Source of the DNA: CAZQQN01 sp964595485
GTDB lineage: Bacteria > Bacteroidota > Bacteroidia > CAILMK01 > CAYYUA01
Direction of reading: 5' to 3'
DNA length: 64,000 nt
NCBI GenBank assembly: GCA_964595485.1
Contig: CAZQQN010000009.1
Span: forward strand, 1-64,000
Below the pieces are notes generated by a model. That model made no database searches. It had not been told where the DNA came from and worked only from the letters and a program-made list of their open reading frames with translations. A program made the position numbers and the translations under genes. This document shows positions 25,059 to 34,059 of this stretch, piece by piece. Each line of letters begins with the position of its first letter. The stretch's first letter is position 1.

Positions 25059-27935
25059 TTAAAATTCATAACCAAAACTTAAACTAAAAGACCGGCCCGG
25101 AAACTTCCGGCTAAAGTATTGGTTTTCCGCTTCGTAAGCTTGAAACCACTTAGCCCGGTCGTCATTCAGAACGTTACTTGCTTTTAAACCAAGTTTTAGT
25201 TGATCAGATTTACCCAATGTTTTACTGATGTTAAACTTGATATTGTGGAAAGGCTCAGTATAAACATCCGGCCTGTAACCAACCCCAACAATATGCAAAG
25301 TTCTACCCTGAACGTTATAGTAAGCAGCTGCCTCAATCCCTGCCGATTCATTGGTGTAACCAAAACCAGCATTCACAATATAAGGTGCCTGACCGGCCAT
25401 TTGACGCGAGTCATTCACTGTTTTACCCTCTCGGGCATTTTTTTCCCTGCTTTTAAATTCATTTGGTCCTATATTGATTCGTGACCTATTAAGGGTGAAA
25501 TTACCATTGAAAGAAAAGTTACTCAATGAACGGGCAATGCCGCTTAAGCTTTGGCGCAGCTCAAACTCTATTCCAAGAATACTGCCATCGCCAACATTCC
25601 TGGGTTGAATATTATTTTTAGCCTTTAAGTACTGAACCTTCTCAATGGGATTATCAAAGCTTTTGTAGAAGCCTGTAATGGAAATCATTTGGTTGCCTTG
25701 TTGAAACCACTCCCACCGGAGATCAAAATTACTAATGCGGGTTGGGGTCAGCTCACCATCCCATATAACTTCCCCGCCAGGGGTTTTATCTGGCACAAAC
25801 CCGCCAATATAAGTTCTACCTGTGATAGGGTCAAAAATGGTAGCTTTAGAAGCTTCTCTGAATGATGGGCGGGCGATCGTTCGTGAGTAGGAAGCCCTTA
25901 AATTTTTGTCAGGCGTGAGCTCATAGGTAAAACTGACAGATGGAAAAAGGTTTATGTTATCTATAAACTTTTCATTCCGAATTTCTTGGTCAGAAACCGG
26001 GTCGATACCGCTGTAACGCTGAGTATACTTCTCAGCCCTTAAACCAATGACGGTATTCAAGCGCTTGAAAGGCATCAACTCATTGGTAATATAAGCAGCA
26101 GGTTTGTTTATTGTTGACTCATACTTATTGGGATTATTAGGAAGAAAATTAGGACTGTAAATAGTTCCCTGCTTATTATTCTGAGACCATAAATTTTTGT
26201 CCATCATGATTTGTTCAGGCGAGCTTTGGGTAATTTCAACATTTTTTTTGGGGACTATTTGAAACGCCTGGATCTCGTAATTCCGCTTTTTATAAGTATA
26301 AGAGCCTCCAAACTTGAATTTTGCATCCCTTCCATTAAATCCATATTCCCGGGTAATATTCAGTTGGCCTTGGTAATTTACCTCATTCAGATACCGCCAG
26401 ATACGCTGTGGTATTCCTGATTCACTGCCTACAGTAAAGCCTTCACCATCTACCCTTATCCTCGAGTAACGTATATCCGGCGCGGTGCTATTCGAAAAAG
26501 TGGGGGAAGCCCGCCAATTAACTTTCCATGAGCCACCATCTGTTGTATGGGTACCACTTAGCAGCAAGTTTGTCATATCCCGCTGCGTATACTCAAGGTT
26601 ATGTTGTTTGGCTTTGAAATTAGAACCTTGATCAGCGCCTGTGTAATCATAAAGGCCGGTTTTTTTCTCACCGTTCTGAATTCTTAAAACATTGATTTTA
26701 TATTTGGAAAGGTCAGTCTTAACACTAAAACCCCCCAAACCAGCTATGAGAACATTATTTACTCCATATTCCCCTTCTTGAAGCTCACGGCCATCTAACT
26801 CATAATCAGAGGGATCTTCTGGCTTACCATAGAAATTGAACTGAACAGAGTCGTAATATTGGGTTGAATTCTCGTATGATAAGGCCAAGTTATAGCCAAT
26901 ATCAACTTCACCTGATTCTACCTGGTTACCATAAGAAACGGAAAAGCTTCCGTCCATAAAGCTTCTTCCCCTTTTTGCCGATAAGTTTGGGTTAAAATCG
27001 TTCAAAATGGATTCATATTGCTCAGCATCTTCTCCACCGGAAAACGCATCTACAAAAGTTGGTATATCTTCTCTTTTGTTGGTCGGAATGGCACGCGTTC
27101 CATCGTCAAAACCAAGAAAATCGGTTTTTCCACCTTCATAAGTTAAGTAATTGTCATTGAAGTGCATTGATGGATTAAAGCCAAAACCTACTGAAATATT
27201 AAAAGTTTCCTCTGCCGGGAAATCTTTAGTCGCAATATTAATAAGGCCGCCGGCAAAATTGGCAGGCTGATTCGCGGAAAAAGTCTTTGAGACCACCATA
27301 TTGGATAAAACATTGGTGGGAAAAATATCCATCTGTAAAGCATTCCGGTTGGGATCCAAACCAGGTACACTCACGCCGTTGAGAGTCGAGTTGGTATAAC
27401 GACCTCCTAACCCTCTCACATATACATATTTTCCTTTGATAACCGAAACACCAGTAATCCGCTTCATGGCAGAAGCAGCATTACCATCTCCGGTTTTCTT
27501 GAATCGTTCTGCGGATATCCCATCAAGCATTTTAGTGGATTGTTTTTTAAGAGACAGCATGGCTTTTTCGTTATTATTAACACGCTCTGCACTAACAACC
27601 ACCTCTTTTAAAGCACTGGAGTCTTTGGCCATTTGCAGTTTTCCAAGGAAATTTACGTTTCCCTTTCTTACCTTAATATCCTTTACAATCCTTTTATTTA
27701 AAGACACATGGGTGAGGCGCAGGTTATATTTTCCTGGTTTGACATCTACTTCAAAACGACCTTCCAAATCAGTAGCATCCCCTTTCGTAGTTTTTTTAAC
27801 ATGAACATTAGCACCAATAACCGGCTCACCATTGGATGATTTTACGATTGTACCACGAATTTTTCCGGTTTGTGCATCCATTTCAAAAAAAGTAAGGAGC
27901 AATACTAATAATGAGAGGAAGGTGCAGATTTTCAT
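25059..27935 (-). CDS. TonB-dependent receptor of the phoBR-linked type
   Basis: The 958-residue protein has a signal peptide (cleavage after DAQ, ~residue 22), a carboxypeptidase-like domain (~25-110), a plug domain with VYVRGLGGRYTNSTLNGV and FAGGLINIATKDFP (~165-240), and a long beta-barrel ending FSLSFGYEF. Receptors with this plug are often next to phoBR and a beta-helix lipoprotein in Bacteroidota. It probably imports a phosphorus compound across the outer membrane; the substrate is inferred from context. phoB begins 24 bases after its stop, so the receptor and regulators likely share a transcript. Confidence 0.9.
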   Translation of the reverse strand: MKICTFLSLLVLLLTFFEMDAQTGKIRGTIVKSSNGEPVIGANVHVKKTTKGDATDLEGRFEVDVKPGKYNLRLTHVSLNKRIVKDIKVRKGNVNFLGKLQMAKDSSALKEVVVSAERVNNNEKAMLSLKKQSTKMLDGISAERFKKTGDGNAASAMKRITGVSVIKGKYVYVRGLGGRYTNSTLNGVSVPGLDPNRNALQMDIFPTNVLSNMVVSKTFSANQPANFAGGLINIATKDFPAEETFNISVGFGFNPSMHFNDNYLTYEGGKTDFLGFDDGTRAIPTNKREDIPTFVDAFSGGEDAEQYESILNDFNPNLSAKRGRSFMDGSFSVSYGNQVESGEVDIGYNLALSYENSTQYYDSVQFNFYGKPEDPSDYELDGRELQEGEYGVNNVLIAGLGGFSVKTDLSKYKINVLRIQNGEKKTGLYDYTGADQGSNFKAKQHNLEYTQRDMTNLLLSGTHTTDGGSWKVNWRASPTFSNSTAPDIRYSRIRVDGEGFTVGSESGIPQRIWRYLNEVNYQGQLNITREYGFNGRDAKFKFGGSYTYKKRNYEIQAFQIVPKKNVEITQSSPEQIMMDKNLWSQNNKQGTIYSPNFLPNNPNKYESTINKPAAYITNELMPFKRLNTVIGLRAEKYTQRYSGIDPVSDQEIRNEKFIDNINLFPSVSFTYELTPDKNLRASYSRTIARPSFREASKATIFDPITGRTYIGGFVPDKTPGGEVIWDGELTPTRISNFDLRWEWFQQGNQMISITGFYKSFDNPIEKVQYLKAKNNIQPRNVGDGSILGIEFELRQSLSGIARSLSNFSFNGNFTLNRSRINIGPNEFKSREKNAREGKTVNDSRQMAGQAPYIVNAGFGYTNESAGIEAAAYYNVQGRTLHIVGVGYRPDVYTEPFHNIKFNISKTLGKSDQLKLGLKASNVLNDDRAKWFQAYEAENQYFSRKFPGRSFSLSFGYEF

Positions 27936-27972
27936 TAATTATTCTTTGTTTAATTCTACAATTTCAAATAAG

Positions 27973-28002
27973 AAGCCCGCAGGAAAGTATCCTTGCGGGC
28001 TT
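27973..28002 (-). terminator. Attenuator-like hairpin between lipoprotein and TonB receptor
   Basis: AAGCCCGCA (27973-27981) and TGCGGGCTT (27994-28002) form a perfect 9-bp GC-rich stem extended by GGA/TCC after a one-base bulge. On the minus strand it is followed by CTTCTTATTTG, a weak U tract. It lies 25 bases after the lipoprotein stop and may reduce read-through into the receptor, phoB and phoR. Confidence 0.6.
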
Positions 28003-28027
28003 ATTAAAATTTAAGTCAATCCTCAGT

Positions 28028-29302
28028 TTAAAAATCACTTAATTCACCTGCTTTGCCGGCCCAAGTCCATTGCATAGGTTCAGGGTTGGCGCCAACTGAC
28101 GGAGAAGAAACAATAGAAGCGTTTGGTTCTTTTTCCTCAAAGCAATCACTTCCTTCTCCATCATAGACAAAGATTTCGTCAATAGTCGTATTTCCATCAC
28201 TTAGATGATCCACATTGAATTCAAGGCTTGATAGTTCAACCCTTTCGTCTCCGGAACCACTGGTATAATTTTCACAAATTTCTTTCTCATCAAACTCGAA
28301 ATCAGAGGTTTGTCCATAGTTAAAGAAATAAAGGTTCTTAAGGACACAAGCGGCGTCATCCCTTAAATCCGCATATTCGTTAGAATTGGTGCCATCTTCG
28401 TTATACCCTTTCAAGCTTCCGTTTTGCAGGGTATAGAGTCCGGTTTTGGATCCTTCCGGGCCATCCAGCTCCAAGCCGTGGTCTGATTGAGACCCCTCAA
28501 TAGCTATAAAATTATCAATGGTCCCTTTAAAAGCTTGGTCCATGTCATAAGCATCATCAGCTTGGTTCCAAACTACAGTATTTTTTACCTCAGCATTACC
28601 GCCAAAGCATTCGATGCCGTCATCTTGGTTAGCTACCACTTCAACATTTTCTACGGTAGTTTCTTTACCGCAACCGGCTAGTGTTAATCCATTGATTTCA
28701 TTGCCTTCCCCAATATTGGCTCCACCATGGCGGATAGATACATATTTTAAAGTACCTGCATTGTGACTAGGGTCACTTCCTCCATATTGCCCGGTTTCGT
28801 CACTGGCAGGTATCCCTTCGAATTGAATGGTTTCCGCTCTTGCTGAAATAGGAGCACTCCCCAAGAGAACAACGCCTCCCCAGAATCCATTTTGATTCGG
28901 GCTCAAATTAGGGCTTTCTACTTGCCCTTGTTCAATTTCATCCGCTACAGTGGTAAATATAATAGGATTCTCTGGCTCACCTTCAGCCATGATCTTACCA
29001 TCAGTCGCCACTACAAGAGCAGTGGCATTAGAACCTGTGCCAGCTTCACCCTTGATGATAGTACCAGGCTCAATAGTAAGCGTAGCACCATTTGTAACGG
29101 AAATCCTGTCCGCTAATTTGTAAACTTTTCCACTCTTCCATGTTTGGTCACTCGTTACATTGCTTTTTACAGTCAATGTTGAAAGGTCAATGTCATCAGC
29201 CGGATCTTCCGGAGGTGGTACTTCTTCATCATCACCACATGACATTAAGCCAAAGATTAAAAGCGATACAAGTAATAAGTTTAACTTTCTCATTGTTTTC
29301 AT
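28028..29302 (-). CDS. Beta-helix surface lipoprotein linked to phoBR receptor
   Basis: The 424-residue protein has a lipoprotein signal with lipobox GLMSC (Cys22) followed by an acidic, Pro-rich linker (DDEEVPPPEDPADD), consistent with export to the cell surface in Bacteroidota. The rest contains repeated short strands with G and N turns (IEPGTIIKGEAGTGSNATAL, then ENVEVVANQDDGIECFGGNA), a right-handed parallel beta-helix pattern. It is encoded directly upstream of the TonB receptor and may act as its surface partner, but no catalytic residues are evident. A four-heptamer PhoB-type site lies 57 bases upstream of its start. Confidence 0.8.
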   Translation of the reverse strand: MKTMRKLNLLLVSLLIFGLMSCGDDEEVPPPEDPADDIDLSTLTVKSNVTSDQTWKSGKVYKLADRISVTNGATLTIEPGTIIKGEAGTGSNATALVVATDGKIMAEGEPENPIIFTTVADEIEQGQVESPNLSPNQNGFWGGVVLLGSAPISARAETIQFEGIPASDETGQYGGSDPSHNAGTLKYVSIRHGGANIGEGNEINGLTLAGCGKETTVENVEVVANQDDGIECFGGNAEVKNTVVWNQADDAYDMDQAFKGTIDNFIAIEGSQSDHGLELDGPEGSKTGLYTLQNGSLKGYNEDGTNSNEYADLRDDAACVLKNLYFFNYGQTSDFEFDEKEICENYTSGSGDERVELSSLEFNVDHLSDGNTTIDEIFVYDGEGSDCFEEKEPNASIVSSPSVGANPEPMQWTWAGKAGELSDF

Positions 29303-29358
29303 TTTTTGTTCTAAGTTTAAAATGCGTCTTAATTTTCTGCTGCAAAAAAAGACTACTT

Positions 29359-29398
29359 ATTTAAAGCCCTTGTTAAAACCAGTTTAAGTTAATGTTAA
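29359..29398 (-). promoter_or_regulatory. Candidate PhoB box with four 11-bp repeats
   Basis: Read on the minus strand towards the lipoprotein gene, heptamers TTAACAT (29392-29398), TTAAACT (29381-29387), TTAACAA (29370-29376) and TTTAAAT (29359-29365) are each separated by exactly four bases. This 7+4 spacing is the geometry of PhoB boxes in proteobacteria. The same heptamer occurs in the same spacing upstream of the porin-pst and endonuclease operons. The region also contains a perfect inverted repeat (TAAGTTAA/TTAACTTA, 29385-29402). Confidence 0.55.
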
Positions 29399-29490
29399 CT
29401 TAGTAAAAGAATGAGCTCATACCCCTTTTTCGAGGTTAGAAACAGTCCCTTTAAAGGCTATTTTAATTAGGCAGTAATACTGAAGTAATC

Positions 29491-29522
29491 TTGGGCAGTC
29501 TGATAGAAAAGCTGTAGCTTTG
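29491..29522 (+). promoter_or_regulatory. Promoter of the first thioredoxin-like lipoprotein
   Basis: TAGCTTTG (29515-29522) matches the TAnnTTTG -7 consensus, with TTGGG at 29491-29495 as a -33 element 21 bases upstream. The start codon at 29556 follows after a leader of about 30 bases with no Shine-Dalgarno site. Confidence 0.5.
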
Positions 29523-29555
29523 GTATCCTTAAATAACCGTTAAACACTTAGTCGT

Positions 29556-31037
29556 ATGATCAGGCATTCCATGAAATCCAACACATTGTATTTGCTGGTT
29601 GTATTCATATTAGGGGCAGGTTGCCAGAGCCAGGATGGCCATAAAAAATCCAAAAGCCAGAAAAAAAGGGGTGATACCATTGTCATAGCAGGCAATGTTA
29701 AAAGCCCTCGAGGTCAAAAAATTCGACTAAAACATCCAGCTGCTGGGCCAAGAAATTTTGCCACAGCAAAACTTTCCGAAGATGGTTCGTTTCATAAACC
29801 ATTATCACTGGAAGAACCCGCCTATTTCAGCTTAAAGCAAGGGAAACAGAACCTGAGCTTTTATGCTGAGCCCGGCGATAGCATTTATGTTAATTTCAAT
29901 GCCCGTCAAATACCGCAATCGATACAATTTTCAGGTCACCATTCATTCGAGAACCAATACCTTGCTAAAAAAGCCAAAATGAAGGATTCTTTGAATTTAC
30001 TTTCAAGGAAATCTCAAAAAAACTTGTATCAAAAGAAACCGGACAATTTCCTTCAAGAAATAGAATCCATCGAGAACCAATATCAGGATTTCTTCAAAAA
30101 CTATTTTGACCAATCATCAAGCAATAGAGCTCCTGCGCCAACTTTTGAAAAATTTGAAAAAGCCAGTAACAAATTCCTTTTTTACCGGATGAAAGAGAGT
30201 TACCCCTTAATCTATCAGAGGTTAAACCGGGGGCAAAAACCTGACTTGCCTGAGGACTATTATGCGTATCAAGAAAAAGCCCCATTTGATGATGCGGACT
30301 TACTTAATATACCAAGTTTCAGAGGCTATGCCAAAACCCGACTGAATGTAAAATCAAGAGAAGCCGGACAAAATAATATTAATCAAAATAAAGGGAAGGC
30401 TACGGTTTTAATGAACACGGTAAAAAAGGAATTCGACAATGACACTATAAAAGCTCAAATTTTAGGGGAAGTATTGCTTCAGCAGCTTAAAAGAGGAAGC
30501 ATGGAAGGGTTAGAAGAAGCCATGGCTTATTACGAAGAGCTACCTTACCGGAAGGCGGTTCATAAAAAACTAAAGAAAAAGCAAGAATCCTTAAAGGCCC
30601 TCAAAAAAGGAAAGCCAGCTCCCGGTTTCACATACCCCAATTTGGAAGGGGAGATGGTTTCGCTCAAAGATTTTAAGGGAAGTTATGTTTACATTGATGC
30701 GTGGGCTACTTGGTGTGGGCCATGCATTAAGGAAATCCCACAACTTAAAAAACTTCACGACCGGTTTAAGGATGAAAACATAGAATTTGTCAGTATTTCG
30801 CTTGACAAAAGCAAAGACAAGCAGAAATGGAAACAAATGGTAAATAATAAAAACTTAAAAGGCCATCAATTATATGCCAAAGGCAAGGCTTTTAAGGCTA
30901 AACTAGCACAGGACTACATGATCAATTCTATCCCCAGATTCATTCTCATTGACCCTGAAGGCAAAATTGTGGATGCCAATGCGCCAAGGCCTTCCGGCAA
31001 TATTGGAGCTAAATTGAACGAACTATTGGGTGGTTAA
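29556..31037 (+). CDS. TlpA-like thiol-disulfide oxidoreductase lipoprotein, copy 1
   Basis: The 493-residue lipoprotein (lipobox LGAGC, Cys23) has an N-terminal beta domain of the DUF4369 type (~38-110), a long charged helical middle (~130-340), and a C-terminal thioredoxin domain (~350-493) with Cys387 and Cys390 in WATWCGPC, plus IPRFILIDPEGKI with the cis-proline. It should reduce or isomerise disulfides in envelope proteins. An internal ATG at 29571 gives the more usual signal start. Its close paralog follows 81 bases downstream under a separate promoter box. Confidence 0.88.
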   Translation: MIRHSMKSNTLYLLVVFILGAGCQSQDGHKKSKSQKKRGDTIVIAGNVKSPRGQKIRLKHPAAGPRNFATAKLSEDGSFHKPLSLEEPAYFSLKQGKQNLSFYAEPGDSIYVNFNARQIPQSIQFSGHHSFENQYLAKKAKMKDSLNLLSRKSQKNLYQKKPDNFLQEIESIENQYQDFFKNYFDQSSSNRAPAPTFEKFEKASNKFLFYRMKESYPLIYQRLNRGQKPDLPEDYYAYQEKAPFDDADLLNIPSFRGYAKTRLNVKSREAGQNNINQNKGKATVLMNTVKKEFDNDTIKAQILGEVLLQQLKRGSMEGLEEAMAYYEELPYRKAVHKKLKKKQESLKALKKGKPAPGFTYPNLEGEMVSLKDFKGSYVYIDAWATWCGPCIKEIPQLKKLHDRFKDENIEFVSISLDKSKDKQKWKQMVNNKNLKGHQLYAKGKAFKAKLAQDYMINSIPRFILIDPEGKIVDANAPRPSGNIGAKLNELLGG

Positions 31038-31085
31038 TGCCAAATGAATATAGCCAAGCAACTTTTATAAGTCCGTGCTAGTTCA

Positions 31086-31093
31086 TAGTTTTG
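31086..31093 (+). promoter_or_regulatory. -7 promoter box of the second thioredoxin-like lipoprotein
   Basis: TAGTTTTG matches TAnnTTTG and lies 25 bases before the ATG at 31119. A CTTTT at 31062-31066 is the best -33 candidate, 19 bases upstream. Confidence 0.45.
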
Positions 31094-31118
31094 TATTATA
31101 ACCAAAATACATTTAGCC

Positions 31119-32588
31119 ATGAAATATTTAAAAATTACTTGCCTGTTAAGCTTTACAATTTTTATTTCAGGTTTAACAGGTTGTACCCAATCGGGCGAAT
31201 CCACGGAAAGTAAGGAATCCCATACATCAAAAAGCAAGATCATTTTAGCTGGCAAAATCAAAAATCCGCAAAAAGAAAAAGTGGGCTTTAAGAAAGAACC
31301 AAATGGAAAAAAGAAAGCATTTCAACTAAATGATAAGGGAGTCTTTCACGGCGAATACGTAATAAATGAACCTTCTTATCTCCGGTTTACGCATAAAGAA
31401 TATACCAATTTATTTGCCAAACCTGGCGATAGCATTTACCTAACCATAAACACGAAACAATTTGATGAGACAGCTGAATATTCAGGAGAGCGTTCAAACA
31501 TCAACAACTACATGGCTGGAAAGATCTTAGTAAAAGATTCTGTCCCATTAATGAATCGGAAGAACATGAAAAAGCTTTATAAAAAAGCTCCTATGAAATT
31601 TGTTAATATGGTTGACTCTTTTCATCAAATATTCAAAGGCTATTACCAGCGTCACTTTCAAGATGGCAATGTTTCGAAGACTTTTGCTAACCTTGAAAAA
31701 CCCAATATTGATTACCGTTTCTACGAGATGAAGCTTAATTACCCCCGTTATCACAAACGTTTAACCAAAAAGGACAGCGTTCAGGTACCCGATCAATTTT
31801 ATGCTTTCCAATCAAAAACAGCCCTAAATAAACCCGAATTATTAAGGGCCCCTAATTACAGGGGTTACCTCGAAACCTACCTGAATAAAGAAATGAGGAA
31901 TTTCAAGAAAAATGATACCATGGACAAAGAAAAAAGTATGTCCTGGATAGCCGCTCAGGTTTTGAAAAATGAAATTGACAACAAAGAAGTTCAAGCAGCA
32001 TTAATGGGAAAATCCCTTTTAAAGCAATTAAAATACAGAGGCCCTGAGAACATTGAGGCAGGCATGAAGTTCTACAACTCTCTGCCCGCTGATTCTGCTA
32101 CCAAAGCGCAAATTAAATCCTTGAAGAAAGATTGGGCTAAATTAGCAAAGGGTAAAAAGGCCCCTGGTTTTCGTTATCCAAATATCAATGGAGATACAAT
32201 TAGCCTTCAGGATCTAAGAGGAAATTATGTCTATATCGATGCGTGGGCCACTTGGTGTGGACCCTGTAGAAAGGAAATCCCCCATCTTAAAAAGTTACAT
32301 GATGAACTAAAAGACCAAAATATCAAATTCGTTAGTATTTCTCTTGACCGTGCTGAAGATAAAAATAAATGGGAGGAAATGGTCAATGAAAAAGGATTGA
32401 AAGGTATTCAGTTATTCGCGAATGGCAATGCCTTTGACTCCAAGCTTGCAGAAGATTACATAATCAAAGGGATTCCACGGTTTATCCTGATAGACCAAAA
32501 CGGAAAAATTATTGACGCTGAGGCGGAAAGGCCTTCCGGGGATATCAAAAAACGCCTTGAATCACTATTGAAAGAAAAAGAGGCTTAA
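31119..32588 (+). CDS. TlpA-like thiol-disulfide oxidoreductase lipoprotein, copy 2
   Basis: The 489-residue lipoprotein (lipobox LTGC, Cys22) is collinear with its neighbour upstream: DUF4369-like N-domain, helical middle, and thioredoxin domain with Cys380 and Cys383 in WATWCGPC and a matching IPRFILIDQNGKI segment. Strong conservation of the C-terminal half and divergence of the N-terminal half suggest tandem duplication with a shift in target specificity. It ends before the convergent phoD-like gene, with a shared hairpin between them. Confidence 0.88.
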   Translation: MKYLKITCLLSFTIFISGLTGCTQSGESTESKESHTSKSKIILAGKIKNPQKEKVGFKKEPNGKKKAFQLNDKGVFHGEYVINEPSYLRFTHKEYTNLFAKPGDSIYLTINTKQFDETAEYSGERSNINNYMAGKILVKDSVPLMNRKNMKKLYKKAPMKFVNMVDSFHQIFKGYYQRHFQDGNVSKTFANLEKPNIDYRFYEMKLNYPRYHKRLTKKDSVQVPDQFYAFQSKTALNKPELLRAPNYRGYLETYLNKEMRNFKKNDTMDKEKSMSWIAAQVLKNEIDNKEVQAALMGKSLLKQLKYRGPENIEAGMKFYNSLPADSATKAQIKSLKKDWAKLAKGKKAPGFRYPNINGDTISLQDLRGNYVYIDAWATWCGPCRKEIPHLKKLHDELKDQNIKFVSISLDRAEDKNKWEEMVNEKGLKGIQLFANGNAFDSKLAEDYIIKGIPRFILIDQNGKIIDAEAERPSGDIKKRLESLLKEKEA

Positions 32589-32660
32589 TTCGTTTCAACC
32601 AATCAGCCTTTTCCTTTCAATAATAGCAAAACATGCATCCAAAGTAGGGGCTATGGTTAT

Positions 32661-32696
32661 ACTTTGATGGTAGCTAATCACCGCTATCATCAAAGT
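32661..32696. terminator. Bidirectional stem-loop between convergent genes
   Basis: ACTTTGATGGTAGC (32661-32674) pairs with GCTATCATCAAAGT (32683-32696) with a single wobble position, giving a 14-bp stem and an 8-base loop. The last codons of the phoD-like gene form one arm. Neither side has a long U tract, so efficiency is uncertain. Confidence 0.5.
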
Positions 32697-34050
32697 TTAA
32701 TTGCTTAGCGGAGATGCTTTTCTGCCAAAGGGAATCCCCGTTCTTATCAAAAACCGTTATCCGAAATTCCCTTTCATCATTTCCCTTGATAGCAATCCTT
32801 GCAAAGTTCTGATCTTTGACCAGTGTATTGTCCACTCGGTAGGGATTATTTTCTTCCTCTCCAATGTTGTCTGGTGCCCCCGAAGTTAAAGGAGAGCAGG
32901 TAAAATCATAAATCGGGTACATTCCTTCCTTATCAAGTTTAATCAGCTCAGTAAAATGCCTGTCACCGGAAAGGAAAATAATACCGGAAATTCGATGGGA
33001 TTTGATGAACCCCAATAGTTCCTGATATGCTGCCGGATAATCCCGGAAAGATTCATAACTATTTAAAGGGTTCAAAAATTGTCCACCCCCAACAATTACC
33101 TTAAAAGTAGATTGGGCGCTTAACAACTGGTCCTTTAGCCACTGCATTTGTCGCTCCCCGAAGTAAGGCTTATCACCGTTAGGGCTACCATCCGGATTTC
33201 TGGCACCCAACTGATTAGGTGCCCTGTAGTAACGGTCATCCATGAGGAAAAAATCTGCGTCAGACCATTGGAAATGGGAGTACGTACCTGGATTATCGGG
33301 CTGCCCATAGGTTTTGTTGGGCCAGTACTTTTTAAAAGTAGATAAAGACGCTTCCTTAAGGTAATAGGAACGGTGTGAATTGTTAGGGCCATAATCGTGA
33401 TCGTCCCAAATGGCAAAATGGGCGCGACTTGATAAAAGCTCCTGCATTTCCTCAGTTTTCCGCGTATGGTGATAACGCTGCTTTATTCCATAGGGAGAAT
33501 GCCAGTCAACTTCTCTTAAATACGTATTATCTCCGCCCCAGATCATGAAATCAGAAGATTTGTCGGCCATACTAGTAAAGATCTTATAACTTTTACCATA
33601 GGAATCGCCGGGACGGTCATACTTTTCCTGGTTGATGTAAGCGCAAGAGCCAAACAGGAAACTGATGTCGGGAGGCTCTGTTCGCCATTGCCAAAGTTTC
33701 TTAGTAGTAAAGGAATAGGTTTCCTTTGGCAATTGCCGACCATCGATTATAACATGGTAATGGTAAGTTGTATTCATTTCAAGCCCGGGAATGGGAACTT
33801 TTACAGGATTAAATGGCGATTTTATCGGCTTTTTATAAGCAACCGTTTGGGTATCGGCTTCACCATTTTCTGACACCCAATAATCAATGGCAATTTTGTC
33901 TACCGTAGGTTCTGTTTCCAACCAGATCATCACTTCACGATGTTCCACGTAACCCAGCATAGGCCCGGATACCAAAGGGGAGCCAGCATATCCTCGGAAA
34001 GCAATCAGCATGAAACCAATAACCAAAACTTTCAAAATTACGTGTCTCAT
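32674..34050 (-). CDS. PhoD-like alkaline phosphatase (metallophosphatase) family protein
   Basis: I use the ATG at 34050; the frame opens with a TTG at 34059 directly after the preceding stop. The ~458-residue exported protein has a signal peptide (to about AGS, ~25), an N-terminal Ig-like domain (~25-118), and a PhoD-type metallophosphatase domain with FLFGSCAY, FMIWGGDNTYLRE, WDDHDYGPNN and FLSGDRHFTELI supplying metal ligands. PhoD enzymes hydrolyse phosphodiesters and monoesters outside the cytoplasm. It ends a minus-strand operon with a beta-propeller lipoprotein, a PorV-like protein and a TonB receptor, a context that suggests phosphate acquisition. Confidence 0.88.
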   Translation of the reverse strand: MRHVILKVLVIGFMLIAFRGYAGSPLVSGPMLGYVEHREVMIWLETEPTVDKIAIDYWVSENGEADTQTVAYKKPIKSPFNPVKVPIPGLEMNTTYHYHVIIDGRQLPKETYSFTTKKLWQWRTEPPDISFLFGSCAYINQEKYDRPGDSYGKSYKIFTSMADKSSDFMIWGGDNTYLREVDWHSPYGIKQRYHHTRKTEEMQELLSSRAHFAIWDDHDYGPNNSHRSYYLKEASLSTFKKYWPNKTYGQPDNPGTYSHFQWSDADFFLMDDRYYRAPNQLGARNPDGSPNGDKPYFGERQMQWLKDQLLSAQSTFKVIVGGGQFLNPLNSYESFRDYPAAYQELLGFIKSHRISGIIFLSGDRHFTELIKLDKEGMYPIYDFTCSPLTSGAPDNIGEEENNPYRVDNTLVKDQNFARIAIKGNDEREFRITVFDKNGDSLWQKSISAKQLNFDDSGD

Positions 34051-34059
34051 ATTTTGCAA

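Noticed and set aside
27436..27804. Plus-strand ORF antisense to the TonB receptor
   Set aside because: It mirrors the coding frame of the receptor, with no start signal or family similarity.
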